The position numbers were made by a program, and so were the translations under genes. A DNA stretch of 64,000 bases from Acanthosoma haemorrhoidale. Its lineage: Eukaryota > Arthropoda > Insecta > Hemiptera > Acanthosomatidae. Under the pieces are notes generated by a model. That model saw nothing but the letters and a program-made list of their open reading frames with translations. It was not told where the DNA came from and searched no databases. Below are positions 25,601 through 36,789 of this stretch, one piece after another. The stretch covers positions 90,505,474 to 90,569,473 of the forward strand of contig OV884011.1 of the NCBI GenBank assembly GCA_930367205.1, given 5' to 3'. Position 1 is the first letter of the stretch, and each line of letters opens with the position of its first letter.

Positions 25601-26676
25601 AATATTGAACTACAGAAAATTGAGTTGTTGTTTTTTTAAAAATTATTTTATCGTCAGTAAACTGAATGATTACAATTAAAGCTTAGTGCACCCTATACCC
25701 TTATAATGCAGAATCAGAAAAAAAGTGTTAGATGATGTTTGTTTAAATTTAGCATGGAATTTAAAAACTTTTATTCCAGAAACACACATATGACGCTGGC
25801 TGGCCATCATCCCAATTCCTAATTCCTTGAAAATAGAAAGTCGGTACTAGGAAGTAAGTAAAGAATCAAATTCAGAACTCTTCAAAACATATGAAAATAT
25901 CAGTAATTACTAAAAATAACTCGCTGTACATGCACAAACGAAGATTTAAATAAAGAATTGTAATTTGCACAATACAAAGCATACAAGTTCACCCCGAGAT
26001 TACAAAAACTACTGACCCCTTAAAATGACTTAATGCCCAAATGAACAACAAAATGCGGATTGAATTAAGCACCCTTCAAAAAAATCTATATATCCAACAT
26101 AAGTGTAAAAACCATTAATAGATACAAATGTATGGATGCATATGAGCATGTGCAATCGAAAAACTCTCCAAAAAGCAATACACACCAAAATTGATGAATG
26201 CCAGTAATAATGGCAAATACAGGTGTGAGCATGCGCAGTAGAAAAACAGTAAAAAGAATACTAAAGATTTAGGTAGGGATGTGGGCGATGCTGGCGACTG
26301 AGTTATTGCAAACAATCGAAGAAAATCCAGGCTTTTAAGATTAGTTTCTTTTGTTTATAGAAATTGACGAAATTCCTCATCTTGACCAATATTTAGACGG
26401 GATTTTATTTTTAATATGTTTAACCGATGGCTTTTAAAACATTAATAGTTGGTCAAAAATTAGTAATTAAGCGTTTTAAAGGTGCCAACAATTTTTTTTC
26501 TCCTCTTAAAACTATAAACCGGACAGGTACAATTACCGTTGCTTTGTATACTTTTATATATGAGGAATTATCATATTATTACATATTTCTGTTGTATACT
26601 TTAGCTTACAGATAAATTATTAGGTTTTGTATTTTATGCTTAGACAGTAAAAACCAAATGTTGAAATCAGGATTAG
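25601..26676. other. AT-rich stretch with no supported gene
   Basis: No motif or repeat noticed. Confidence 0.4.
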
Positions 26677-26761
26677 TTTTTTTTTTTTACTTAAACTTAA
26701 TTAAACACAGCCTATCACAATCAGAGGATTATTGCGTTCACCCATAAACTCGATTTTACAA
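26677..26761 (-). repeat. Poly(A)-tailed short repeat, copy 2
   Basis: A 12-base T run, then AACTTAATTAAACACAGCCT and the AATCAGAGGATTATTGCG block, ending at TTTTACAA. It is about 93% identical to 23363-23448 by eye. The two copies differ in flanking sequence directly beyond TTTTACAA, which fixes the shared 5' truncation or natural end. Confidence 0.75.
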
Positions 26762-26776
26762 GAATAGTGTAATTTC

Positions 26777-26785
26777 TCTCCCCCC

Positions 26786-26854
<69 letters not shown>

Positions 26855-26862
26855 GCTTTCTC
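26777..26862. repeat. (TC)n microsatellite
   Basis: A C run followed by about 40 TC/CT units with rare interruptions. It begins a few bases after the short repeat ending at 26761. Confidence 0.95.
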
Positions 26863-27050
26863 TTGATTTTTTAACAATAATCATTTCTATTGCAATTGTG
26901 TGCGAAAAAGGATTTTAAAATTTCCTGGCATATGCAATTTAACAAACATTTTATTCCATAAAATATTTAAAATTTATTCTATGATATTTTAATATTGTAT
27001 TCTATGTATGAGATAATGTGTATTATATATATTGCACTATTTTTAATTTA

Positions 27051-27188
27051 TTAATAGAAACCGGGTCTTTATGGCGATACTCCGTCAGCTATAATTCCTG
27101 AAAGCTCTTTTTACCGAGCTGAATAGGAACTTTAATAGTAGGGGGGGGGGTATAGCTAACAATACTATTTAAACCGGGTTTCTATTAA
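27051..27188. mobile_element. 138-bp MITE with TTAATAGAAACC ends
   Basis: The left end TTAATAGAAACCGGGT (27051) is mirrored by the right end ACCGGGTTTCTATTAA (to 27188). Weaker complementarity continues inward to AGCTATA/TATAGCT, giving terminal inverted repeats of about 40 bp. The terminal TTAA could be the target duplication (piggyBac-like) or TA plus element sequence. A run of ten G lies inside (about 27141-27150). No coding capacity. Confidence 0.6.
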
Positions 27189-27444
27189 AAAATTATTGTT
27201 ATTGTATTTTTCACACAACAATCGATCTTATCTTCCCTCCTTTCCATGTAATGTCGATGGAGCTTATCCTGGGATCCATATAAATATAATAATGCACAAC
27301 TCGCCCCCTCCCTTATTTTTGTCTGTTACGGATTATTGTAAGTATTCAAAAATAATTAAAAAAGAAAACTATTTTAAATATCTGTATTTTGTGAAGCTGA
27401 TTAATAATTGAAACTTTTTTATTGTGATAAAATAACAATCTGCC

Positions 27445-27642
27445 TTTCTCATTCGTACCATATTTATAGTACTCATTCACTCGCTTATTCATACAGTATT
27501 TACAAACAGCCCAGAGACCTCACAAATCCACATGGTTGGTCCTCTCTCGCATGCGAAACAGGAAGTGGAGTCTTGGGAAGTCCCCCACGCTACTCCGTCA
27601 GTCGCGTTTAAGACTGGATACGAGCCAGTGGAGGCTGAGATG
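27445..27642 (-). repeat. Interspersed repeat R, minus-strand copy
   Basis: The reverse complement matches 52026-52230 block by block: GGCTCGTATCCA, GACTCC-CTTCC-TTTCGCATGCGAG, ATGTGGATTT-GAGGTCTCTG, TGTTTGTAAATACTGTATGAA and GCGAGTGAAT. Its 5' end keeps CCTCCACTGGCTCGTATCCA, which contains the inverted pair ACTGG/CCAGT. No coding frame persists across copies. The family also appears at 50390-50440 and, for its last block, in element B. Confidence 0.7.
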
Positions 27643-27645
27643 GTC

Positions 27646-28258
27646 TTTTTTGAAGCTAAAAAATAATCTAATAAAATTTAAAATTCGTCCAACAAAACTT
27701 CCCTCTTTAAATAATCAAAAGTTACTAACAAACTTATTTATATTACCACTGTTTTAGGAATTTATCTATAGGCTCTTATTAGCTTGCATAATCTGATCGA
27801 CACAATATACATCCCTTTACAAAATCTAATAAATAACATTATGTTATTTCCTCAATAATATAAGTTCTTCTAGGAGTCAAAATGGTCCCTAAAAACAATT
27901 GAAATATCAGAATACAGGGACGGCAACTTATTTTTCTTTTTCTTTTTTTATGCGCCCGTGAAGCATAGAGACGTCAGCTTATAAAAATGAAACGTGCCGG
28001 GGACACATCAGTAACTATGCTTTATCTAATTCTTCAGCACTACATCTAATTGAGATACTACCGTCCCGCACGCACTCCCCGCTCCTTCGGGATTTGTAGT
28101 GCCGTCCACTAGCTGCCCTCGGGATTAAACCTGTAGCCGCTCGGGAGGCCGGGGAAAGGTTTCGCTAGTCGTTCTCCTACTTATTCTATTCCATATACTC
28201 ATATGCTCATTCATTTCAAGAATTTCAATTTTACAAGGTATCTGAAATATTTAAAGTA
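27646..28258. other. Spacer with GC-richer patch (about 27955-28170)
   Basis: The patch has mixed composition (for example around 28070-28160), with no coding frame or repeat match inside the window. It is of unknown nature. Confidence 0.25.
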
Positions 28259-28259
28259 C

Positions 28260-28426
28260 GACTAGCAATTCCTTGGAATTCGCTTAATATGCTCAATTTT
28301 TATTAATGTTTTTAGTTAGGTTTTAAATTACACGAATGTTCGTTTATATTTAAATGATATACCCCCAGAGCAGTGGTAATCTGATGGTGGACAGCAAAGA
28401 AATCGTAAATAATAGTGAACAATAAT
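28260..28426. repeat. 167-bp direct repeat A, left copy
   Basis: Starts GACTAGCAATTCCTTGGAAT and ends near GAACAATAAT. It is repeated at 28836-29002 with about 95% identity. The two copies exactly flank element B. Confidence 0.9.
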
Positions 28427-28835
28427 ACAATTGTTTATCTATTAACAGCATGTTTATTAATCTATGAAATAAATGTACTATCCACTGCAACTCTAGATTG
28501 TCACATATACAGAACTTTGGTATGAATGAAATCATTTATCATAATTACTTATAGCCCAATCAGGCAGATTGTAATTTAATCTTATACAGAACTAAACACA
28601 AAAATATGTTGCATTGACTCACTCTGGATTACTAGATCATCTGATAAGTTATTAATTAAATTAATGTCTAATTACCATATTCTGATATTTCTTATGTCGT
28701 TGACCTCACCTACTCGTTTACCACAATAAAACATTATTAAAAGAACTCAGTGTACTGAGTGGGAATGTTCTAGTGGTGAAAATGAGCAAGAAGGACTCGG
28801 GCACTATTAATTCATAATTAAGTTAATGATACCAC
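28427..28835 (+). mobile_element. Element B, copy 1 (409 bp, non-coding)
   Basis: The boundaries are defined by comparison with 34459-34866: both copies start ACAATTGTTTATCTATTAAC and end GTTAATGATACCAC, and flanking sequence diverges at once on both sides. Identity is about 95%, so this is among the youngest repeats in the window. There are no terminal inverted repeats, no poly(A) and no TG...CA ends, so it does not look like an LTR, LINE or MITE. An internal palindrome, ACTCAGTGTACTGAGT, lies near 28747-28762. Here it sits between two 167-bp direct repeats; the other copy does not. Confidence 0.85.
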
Positions 28836-29002
28836 GACTAGCAATTCCTTGGAATTTGCTTAATATGTTCAATTTTGATTAATGTTTTTAGTTAGGTTTT
28901 AAATGACACGAATGTTCGTTTATATTTAAATGATATGCCCCCAGAGCAGTGGAAATCTGATGGTGGACAGCAAAGAAATTGTAAATAATAGTAAACAATA
29001 AT
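28836..29002. repeat. 167-bp direct repeat A, right copy
   Basis: Second copy of 28260-28426. The A-B-A arrangement has a period of 576 bp, consistent with a tandem duplication of A+B that lost the second B, or with insertion of B by a process that duplicates a long target. Confidence 0.9.
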
Positions 29003-32000
29003 GTTTCAGTTGTGTTCTCCCCCTAATAATTTTTCTACCTTCGAGATTTTCTGTTAATCTACTGGTATTTATGCACTTCATTTCACTGGTATCCATCGCG
29101 TTTTGCAAATGAGGTAACAACTATTTTATAAAATAACGTTTTAGTAAACAGAATAGGTTGCCTAAGTTAGTGAAGTAAAGTAGCTGAATGGTTATGGGTA
29201 GAAAGAATTAATTGTCATGACTACGAGAAATTTTTACATCTTTTTAAAAGGTACCCAAGGGAAAAAGGATCGACCACTGCTACAGAGCGCAATTAAAAAC
29301 ACTTTTTGAAGAGAAACGAACATTTCGTGCTATTTAAATCCTTATTAATACCATATTTTAAAGTATATCGTCCCATCGTACGTTATAGTATGAGCTTAAC
29401 CACTTCACGCAGAATTTTAGGCTTTAGCGAGTCGCTGTTTAAGATATATTCAGCTTTTCCCCTATCGTTACGAACACATCAAAGACAGAAACCCATAGAT
29501 AAATTCACAAATATCCAAGAAAATGAAGATTTGAAGAACAAGAATAAGGAAAAAATCACGAATTTAAAGTCGTTGCAGCCGATTTCAAAACCGGGAAAGC
29601 ATAACAAATTACACAGTGGTATTTTGGAGAGAAGTTTGAAGTATTTTTTGGCAATCATTTAACAAGTACTTTTTCGCAAATCAAATCGATTTATTTCCAA
29701 TATTTAGATAATAAAAATAATACTTTGCTTATACTATGCATCTAGTCTAAAAATTAAAGACTAAACAAAAAAAACAGCAACATCGCTCTTATTAGAATAT
29801 ATTTCTTAATTGATCCCCCATACTCCCCCAATATTGCGCAATGGATTTCCACTAAGTAAGATTGCTACATATTCTAAGTGGCAAAAAGTTTGAAAATTTT
29901 GGGTGACGTCAAAAATGCCATCTCCAGATATTTTGATTGAAGTATTTGAATTTTGCCAATATGGGTATTTTACTGACTTTCGGCTAGAGCTTTTTACCTG
30001 ACGACAACTTGAGCTGTGTCAATCTTGTAACCTTCACTTAACAAATTGTACACGAGTAGTTTTGTATGGGTATTAACTTCCGAATTCTTATTGATGAATG
30101 GGAAAAGGAACGACAACCGATTTTTTGGATTCTCGTGTAAGGTTTATATTTTATTACAATACATGCTTGTATGTTAAAGTGACTATGTGATAAGCCACAA
30201 GGTACTCTACAATAGGCTTCCACTATAATCCTGTATCCCTAAATTCTGCTTTATTTTTACGAATTGAGGTATTCTTTCGGTGACTAATATTTTTTTTAGT
30301 TTTTTGACATTGATTATTTAATTTCAATTTAATGAAATTCTTATCCGAAAAATCCCCGTAGCCTATTTAGATTGTTTTTAGGTAATGTTGGTTATGATGA
30401 CGTGGACACACCTTTGTTTTGTCGTCAGCAAAGAGACCCAACTGGACATCTTTGGTGATAAAAAGGTTTTATTTTATGGCAGGTATTAAATAGTATCGGA
30501 GATAGGACGGAAGCTGGTGGCAGCCTGGCCGGCATTTCTGCAGTCAGATTTATCTTGACCGATAGAAACATGTTCTATCTGATAAGATTATTATTATTTT
30601 ATGTTCTATTAATACGAGGTTTCTATTTGCAATTAGGGGCTTAGGAAACCCCTAACGTTAGCAAGTTCTAAAGAATCTCATTTATTACTTGGTTTCATTT
30701 ATATACATATTTAGAAAAAACATCCAGCTATGTATAATTGATTTAGTCCCAAAAAAAACTAACAAGTAACACGTTGGAAACTACTTGACTTATCTGGACT
30801 TGCAAAGGAATCTTTAGGGTATTTTTTTTCTACCCCTGATTCTGTCTGCTCTTGTCATTTTGAGTCCTCTGTTCAACCCAAGTGCAAGTAATTTTATTAT
30901 TTCAAAATGTGAAAGTTATTCCCACTTATGAAAAAATAAGTATTTTCCAATCATATTCAGCTCTGTATAATTGATGATCAGAACACCCTATAGCTATTAT
31001 CTCTTTTTTTAAAATGCATAGCTGAATTACGAAATCATGTACAGTATTACACTACGACGTTTTTGTTTCTAATTTCTAAATTTATTACCTAACATTTTAA
31101 ATTTATTATCTTCTTAATATTTAAAAGTTTTATTGTTTTTTTTAATAGACTATCTCTCCTAAATTACAAATAAACTGACAAGCTATTTAGAGCATAGGTT
31201 AATCCCGACCTTTTACGTTAATTTATCATAATTTTCAATTTAAAGTTTAAAAACAAAAACCACATTGATAATGAAAATGGTCAGATCATAACTAGAAGCT
31301 ACCCTCAACCATGTCTCTTCACTACCAGACTATAAATTATAATGTTTATATCAGAAGGGGCACGGCACCTAAAGGCATTCAATTTTTGAGTTCAGGTTTT
31401 TCGGACAAAGCGAAAAGGGTTGCTTTATGGTGTTGTAATGCATTTGTGTATAGGGGGTGTGATCCATGTGTAGTAGCTACGTGGGGTGGGTTTCTGTTCT
31501 GAGCCACGCGCCTGAATCTTGCGCAAGTATTGCTTAACCATCGCCCCTTCTGGCTTAACCTAATGGGGTACTCTTCGTCACGTGCTCTGCTGCTCTTTGT
31601 AACAGACCGGTTCCATGTACGTCTCTTACTTCAGAGGGTTGCTCCTGCTGCGGCTCCTTGCCTAGCAATCTCCATGGAATGAGTTAGTATACCTATCATA
31701 CACACTTACGTCTGGTTATCAATAATAGAAAGAAAACGAAAATGCAGAATAATTACACTATAAAATTTCTTGCAAGCCATAACCATACTCACCCCAAAGT
31801 TCACAGTTTCAGTTTTAAGACACTACTGTTTTGGCTTTGCAAGTCGAATGTATAAGTTTGATGAAAAAAAGTTGGGCCACCACAGGCTTACTTAGTAGTG
31901 TGATTCGGATGCACATTGTTACTGGCGGTGTTCGCCGACAATTCTTAAGGAGTATAAATGCAAAACTCAATGATTGAGTGATAAATACCCATCATTTATT

Positions 32001-33811
32001 AATGCCTTTAGCTCAGAGATGGCCTTTTTAGATTTATTCTGAATACTCGAGTCATAAAGTGTCATGGGTAAGCATCGAATTGTACGTTGCTTAAGTAAAT
32101 AGAATTCTAGGAAGATGTGCATGATTCATTCACAGCTTAAAACTTCAGCAATTCTTCTACAAGATAACAGCTCTGTAAATATTTTCAATTCATAAGTACT
32201 TCAGTACTTCTATTGAGAACAGTTCATTAATATATTGATAATTAATACTAACTTCGATGTCATAATGGAATGTAGCACAATCCTTGTTGATAAGGTTTAT
32301 CTTCGTATTATACGTTACCTATCCTTCCTAATAGAAAATACTGTATGTAATCTTTAAAAGGCTTAGCAACAAAAAGAGACATCATTTAAGATCGATTAAA
32401 AGGAAAATAAGGAGATGTATAAATAGCGAGGAGAGTCTGAGGTCCGAATTGACATGTCCTAATACAAACAATGCACAGTTTGTTTCTAAACGTGGAGGAA
32501 ACCGTGTTGGTTTATGTATGTTACTATGCGTTAGTATTTTTTACTGTACGTATCTATTTTCATTTAGTGTCATCCGGGTGGAGTTACTTACTGTAGCAGT
32601 AGGCAGGCAAGTATCGGGGAACTTGACAAAAAATAAAATACAGTTTAAACAGCCAATAAATATAAATGGTTAACCACCCAAGAAACATTAACTGGAAAAC
32701 TTCGATTCGAACTCGAGACGCCAGCAGTATCTAGAGGAACTCGCCTGGGTCCGAGTCCTGATCTTACCAGTCATTTTTTCTTTCTTTGTTATTTATTAAC
32801 AATTATAAATTATGGTAGGAACAAACCCAATGAATACTTTGTAACATTACATATCACAATGCTACAAAATTAACTGATATAGTGATCAATGAAGATAGTT
32901 TTCTTTGAATCCAACTATCCATGTCATCTACACTCTTGTAAGATTTAAATCTTCAGTTCCAAAATACAATGTCATAGTGAAGACTTTCTTAAAAAAAAGA
33001 TACCTCGGCTAAATTTTAACAAACGAGTTACACTCGTGATAGTTAGCTAGTCGATGTAGACTAATTAGCACCTAACTAAATGTAAAGGTGTTGGTATGGT
33101 TCGGTTATGAAACTGAAATAGTTCTACAACTTTTTGTGAGAAAGTATGGCTACCGTGATTCAAGCTCCGTGGGAACCCGACATTAGGAAGCTACCTAAAA
33201 GTGCACCCGAATCCCTGGCACTAGAGAAGATAAATGTCTTTACACCCTACATTCAAACATACGACTAACCGGAGGTCGAGCTAGTAATTTATTTAACTGG
33301 AATGTCATAGCTGGGAGCTCAACAAGGGCCATTAGGATATCTTCTCCATTGTGAATAATATTGAATGTTACTATATCATTGGTTTGTTTAAAAGTAAAAC
33401 TTATTTTGACATATAATACTATACTAATTATTAGTTGTTTTTGTTTGAAAGTTGTTTGTATTATTTTATTTAGAGCAATCTGTGTTTTTTAATTATTCTT
33501 ATTAATTTGGCTGTTTGGTTATTTGTTAATTATAGCAAGTTGAGGATTTGGGGATGGCGATTTATAGATGATTTACGGTAATTATTTTCTCATTCAAAGG
33601 TTTGTTGAATTATTTAAAATATTTGACAATTTTAATATGTAAATACTTATGATAATAATTCCTCAAATTCTTCAGATTCCCTTATTGGTAATAAATTGAC
33701 AAGGATGCTATTAAAAATTGACCTTATTTGAAATTTATTAGCTGCAGTTCGCATTCTATTTATTGGGTTGTTCTAAAAGAGTAAAAACTATAATTTAAAC
33801 GGAAAACCATT
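29003..33811. other. AT-rich stretch with no supported gene
   Basis: A 118-codon plus-strand frame (29306-29662) is present, but that length is expected by chance in 64 kb of this composition, and I see no domain. Slightly GC-richer patches lie near 30440-30560 and 31480-31680. A small hairpin TTAGGGG/CCCCTAA sits at 30643-30665. Confidence 0.35.
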
Positions 33812-34196
33812 TGTCGGGTCGTCATGGGGGTGACCTAGTTACCCTAGCCCTGGTGACGGAGTGAGAGTTGAATGGGCTAAGACTTAGACGATTGCTTGAT
33901 GACGGGCATGTCTTGTTTATGTGGTCTTGTTATGTCCACGAATTCACCACACTCGGTATCTAAGCGTAGGTGAAAACCGACCGGCTCCCAAAGGCGGGTG
34001 TGAGAACCGGAGAGAAGGAGACTGGATCGCTGGGGGAGACACTACTAGGTAAAGTTTGTAGGGCCCGAGAGACCGCCGTCCACATGGAAGAGATCTCTTC
34101 CAAGGAAGTGCTAGTTTTAGTGAGACAAAGGCAGAGTATCCAACTAGGAAGGTGTGGGGTCTGACAGGGCCGGACTAAAACAGCAAGGCTTGGATA
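33812..34196 (-). mobile_element. Solo-LTR family, minus-strand copy, truncated
   Basis: Starts TGTCGGGTCGTCATG, the reverse complement of the family's 3' end (CCCGACA). It then runs through blocks shared with the plus-strand copies: ACACTCGGTATCTAAGCGTA, GAGACACTACTAGGTAAAGT, GTGCTAG, AGGAAGGTGTGGGGTCTGAC and GGCCGGACTAAAAC. An internal segment is deleted relative to 45393-46188, and the promoter part is missing beyond about 34196. The 64-codon frame inside it is a by-product. Confidence 0.8.
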
Positions 34197-34458
34197 GAAG
34201 TGTGGAGGTTTTCACAAATGACAAGGCCAAATCTTTAAAAATCAGTGCAGCTGGAAGCACCAGTCTAGAGGCGAACCAAGGTTTTGCAGAGAAATAAGTT
34301 ACTGGAAAAATACTTCAATCACAATAAAATTAAAAAACATTCATCAAGAAAAATAACATTCCTACGTATTCCTAAGTTTGAATTCATGTTTTAAAAATTA
34401 TTGGATACTTAGTCTCCAGTTCAACAGAGAAATACGTAAGATTACAATTGATATTTCT

Positions 34459-34866
34459 ACAATTGTTTATCTATTAACAGCATGTTTATTTATTTATGAA
34501 ATAATTGTACTATCCACTGCAACCCTAGATTGTCACATATACACAACTTTGGTATGAATGAAATCATTTATCACAATTACTTATAGCCCAATGTGCAGAT
34601 TGTAAATTTATCTTATACAGAACTAAACACAAAAATATGTTGCATTTACTCACTCTGGATTACTTGATCATCTGATAGGTTATTAATTAAATTAATGTCT
34701 AATTACCATATTCTGACGTTTCGTCTCTCGTTTACCTCACCTACTCGTTTACCACAATAAAACATTATTAGAAGAACTCGGTGTACTGAATGGGAATGTT
34801 CTAGTGGTGAAATTGAGCAAGAAGGACTCGGGCACTATTAATTCATAATTAAGTTAATGATACCAC
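34459..34866 (+). mobile_element. Element B, copy 2 (408 bp, non-coding)
   Basis: Same ends as copy 1 (ACAATTGTTTATC...GATACCAC), about 95% identical and on the same strand. No flanking direct repeat A is present. It ends about 250 bp before the PIF/Harbinger relic. Confidence 0.85.
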
Positions 34867-35114
34867 TTGCATTTGTGGCAGATGACATTTTAAATGTTAC
34901 ACTTATACGCATGATGCTATTTCTTCCATATAAAGGTAAGACTTTAAACGCATACATATTATTATGTTCACTGTACACCAAATTATTATTATTATATAGT
35001 GATGTGTTTTATAACTTTCAGGCTCAGCCTCACACTTCGCTCCTTGGTGACAGGGGTGTGTCCTATAAGTTGCTACAAGGATCTATCACAGCAGCATTTC
35101 TACTAAAAATACAA

Positions 35115-35440
35115 CGTAGTAAATTAAATTTTGCCGCAAAGTGTACCAATCCCAAGACGGAAAAACCCAATTACAAAAGGGGAGTAGTTCCTTATAATTT
35201 TATTGTAGATGATGCATTCTCCTTGAGTTTCTACCTCTTGAAATCTAGCAGCGAATAAGGCAATTTTCAATTCCCGACTTTCACGGTTGAGAAGGATTGT
35301 CGAAAATGGGTTTGTAATATTGAGCAATTACGATATTCTTTCAATATTTGCAATCTGAAAAAGGGGAATTGGTGATACCTGTGTTGCCCTTCACAATTTC
35401 CTGGCGAAGAATAACAACAGATATTATTTGGATAACGGTG
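35115..35440 (+). pseudogene. PIF/Harbinger transposase relic (C-terminal catalytic region)
   Basis: The end of a 133-codon frame reads SKLNFA and then VVPYNFIVDDAFSLSFYLLK. This matches the P-Y-x-I-V-G-D-D-A-F-P-L-x-x-x-L-M-K block of HARBI1/PIF-type DDE transposases, with the catalytic Asp codon near 35208. After a stop and frameshift the next block (about 35275-35325) reads SRLSRLRRIVENGFVILSN, the family's R-L-S-R-A-R-R-x-V-E-N-x-F block, with the catalytic Glu at 35302-35304. A third block near 35372-35410 reads DTCVALHNFLAKN, matching the C-V-L-H-N-F block. Three frames are needed, so it is inactive. No terminal inverted repeats were found. The N-terminal half is not recognisable. Confidence 0.75.
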
Positions 35441-35450
35441 CATAAATACC

Positions 35451-35890
35451 TTTTTTAGTATAAATAAATAAACAAGGATGTTGTCCTTTCTCACAATAGT
35501 TTCATTTTCATTACTATTTTAAATAATAATTAAAAAAAAAAACTACTAAGAGCTCTCAAGCCGTTTGAGAAAAAAACAACCCTTAAGTTATCAAAATCCA
35601 ACGCCAAATATTATTATATTATTTGGATACATGTACATAAATAAATTTTCGCTTAAAGGTATACCTGTATATTTAATGTTTATTCATTGTATAACATATA
35701 ATATATTTAATGATGAACTGATCTGTATATTTAATGTTTTTAGATAATTTCGAGTCTACAATGACCGTCTTGGCTTCAGAGACTTGGTTTATCCTAGTTA
35801 TATCCTTCGGTATCGGTTCCCACTTGACCGAATTGGAGCCAGTCTCCCAACCTCAGTTTTTAAACTCTAAGTAAATAGCTTTGAAAAAAT
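35451..35890. other. AT-rich spacer
   Basis: Nothing recognised between the Harbinger relic and the LINE relic. Confidence 0.4.
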
Positions 35891-35894
35891 TATT

Positions 35895-36480
35895 GGTTGG
35901 AAATGAGATCCTCTCGGACTCAGCAATTACTTCCAGCTAAATATCCAATGATATATTTGGAGGACACTAAAATTTCAAGACCGACTTTTACTTCCATATG
36001 TGCTAAGGCCGTTGGCAAAAAAAGAAATTCTCTTTCCAAAAGGGAAAAAGTCCGCTGCCTACTACTGAAGGAACGCAGCAAAACTCACCAGCCAACAACC
36101 TAGTATATCTGGGCATTAAAATGGACAGTAACCATTTTGTGAGGAAGTTGAAGCAAACTCGCACGATGTCTTACCGGCTAACGAATTAATTGACTTCCCC
36201 CAATCTATCACTGCGCATCAAGCTCTTGATCTATAAGAGTGTACTTAGGCCTGCTCTGCTGTACGGGGGCGCCTCACTAACTTGACTAGCAGACCCAGAA
36301 TCATCAGCACTCATTTCTCTGCTTGTTTTAGTCCTCGAATGTTCTTTGAGAAGGCTGGAAGAGGCTCGCTGAAGGAACGACTAGTCTCTTCCTTGACAAG
36401 ACTTCCTGAGGGGCTAATTGAAAAAAGATTTTTTTAAGGGATAAGTACTTTTTTCATGGATCGACTCGAAGGCTCGTGCA
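35895..36480 (+). pseudogene. LINE reverse transcriptase relic (Jockey-like, C-terminal part)
   Basis: Shifting plus-strand frames read AKKEILFPKGK (about 36017-36050), VYLGIKMDSNHFVRKLKQTR (about 36102-36162), then IKLLIYKSVLRPALLYGG (about 36215-36270). These are the K-T-x-A-I-L-F, Y-L-G-x-x-L-D and L-x-I-Y-K-x-V-I-R-P-x-L-L-Y-G blocks that follow the palm of Jockey-superfamily reverse transcriptases. Stops occur inside each block region. The catalytic YADD/FADD box upstream is not readable. The sequence differs from the LINE at 48-49 kb, so it is a second family or a distant copy. Confidence 0.75.
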
Positions 36481-36570
36481 TCTACCGAATCTTGTAAAAA
36501 TCCCATCTCATCTTGTAATAAAAGAGAAAAGGTGTGTAAGCCTAGATAATAATTATAAAATAAGTGTCGC

Positions 36571-36789
36571 ACCTGATGTAACCTACTCCTGATTTATATA
36601 GTAATCAATGTAATGTTGAATAAAAGTGTACTCAGTAACTGCGTTAAGTACTTTATTGAAAACTCCACAATTGGTGACGAGGATAGGATCCGAACCCACG
36701 CGTGCTAAGCAGTACACGTTTATTCAACGTCACATAGATTAACCTTGATTACTATATATATATATATATCAGGAGTAGGTTGCATCAGT
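36571..36789. mobile_element. LTR fragment joined to tRNA-Ser complement, with inverted LTR arm
   Basis: Three parts are visible. The left arm (36571-36669) looks like LTR R-U5: it carries AATAAA at 36619-36624 and ends in ...CTCCACA. After AT comes TGGTGACGAGGATAGGAT (36672-36689), a primer-binding site. It continues as CCGAACCCACGCGTGC, so 31 or more bases complement the 3' part of tRNA-Ser(GCU), through acceptor, T arm and into the variable arm, including the CCA end (as TGG). The right arm (about 36711-36789) is an inverted copy of the left arm (GGAGTAGGTTGCATCAGT against ACCTGATGTAACCTACTCC), with an inserted (TA)n at 36754-36768. The tRNA identity is from memory of the conserved sequence, with about three mismatches. 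Confidence 0.7.
36672..36705 (-). other. Reverse-transcribed 3' half of tRNA-Ser(GCU)-like sequence
   Basis: On the minus strand it reads GCACGCGTGGGTTCGG, then ATCCTATCCTCGTCACCA. The B-box-like GGTTCGGATCC lies at 36696-36686. CCA is encoded in the DNA although eukaryotic tRNA genes lack it, so this is a copy of a mature tRNA rather than a tRNA gene fragment. Confidence 0.65.

Noticed and set aside
28427..28835. Element B as a Helitron
   Set aside because: There is no 5' TC or 3' CTRR end, and the palindrome is not placed just before a CTRR terminus in either orientation.
29306..29662. 118-codon open frame as a possible gene
   Set aside because: Frames of this length are expected about once or twice by chance in 64 kb at this base composition, and no domain, signal or repeat support was visible.
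30643..30665. Telomere-like TTAGG/CCTAA repeat
   Set aside because: It is a single 7-bp hairpin pair, not a tandem TTAGG array.
32695..32775. tRNA gene suggested by TTCGAACTCGAG and GGGTCCGAGTCC
   Set aside because: Two B-box-like strings in opposite orientations but no cloverleaf on either strand.
36672..36712. tRNA-Ser gene
   Set aside because: Only the 3' part is present, CCA is encoded, and it abuts LTR sequence, so it is a reverse-transcribed copy and not a tRNA gene.
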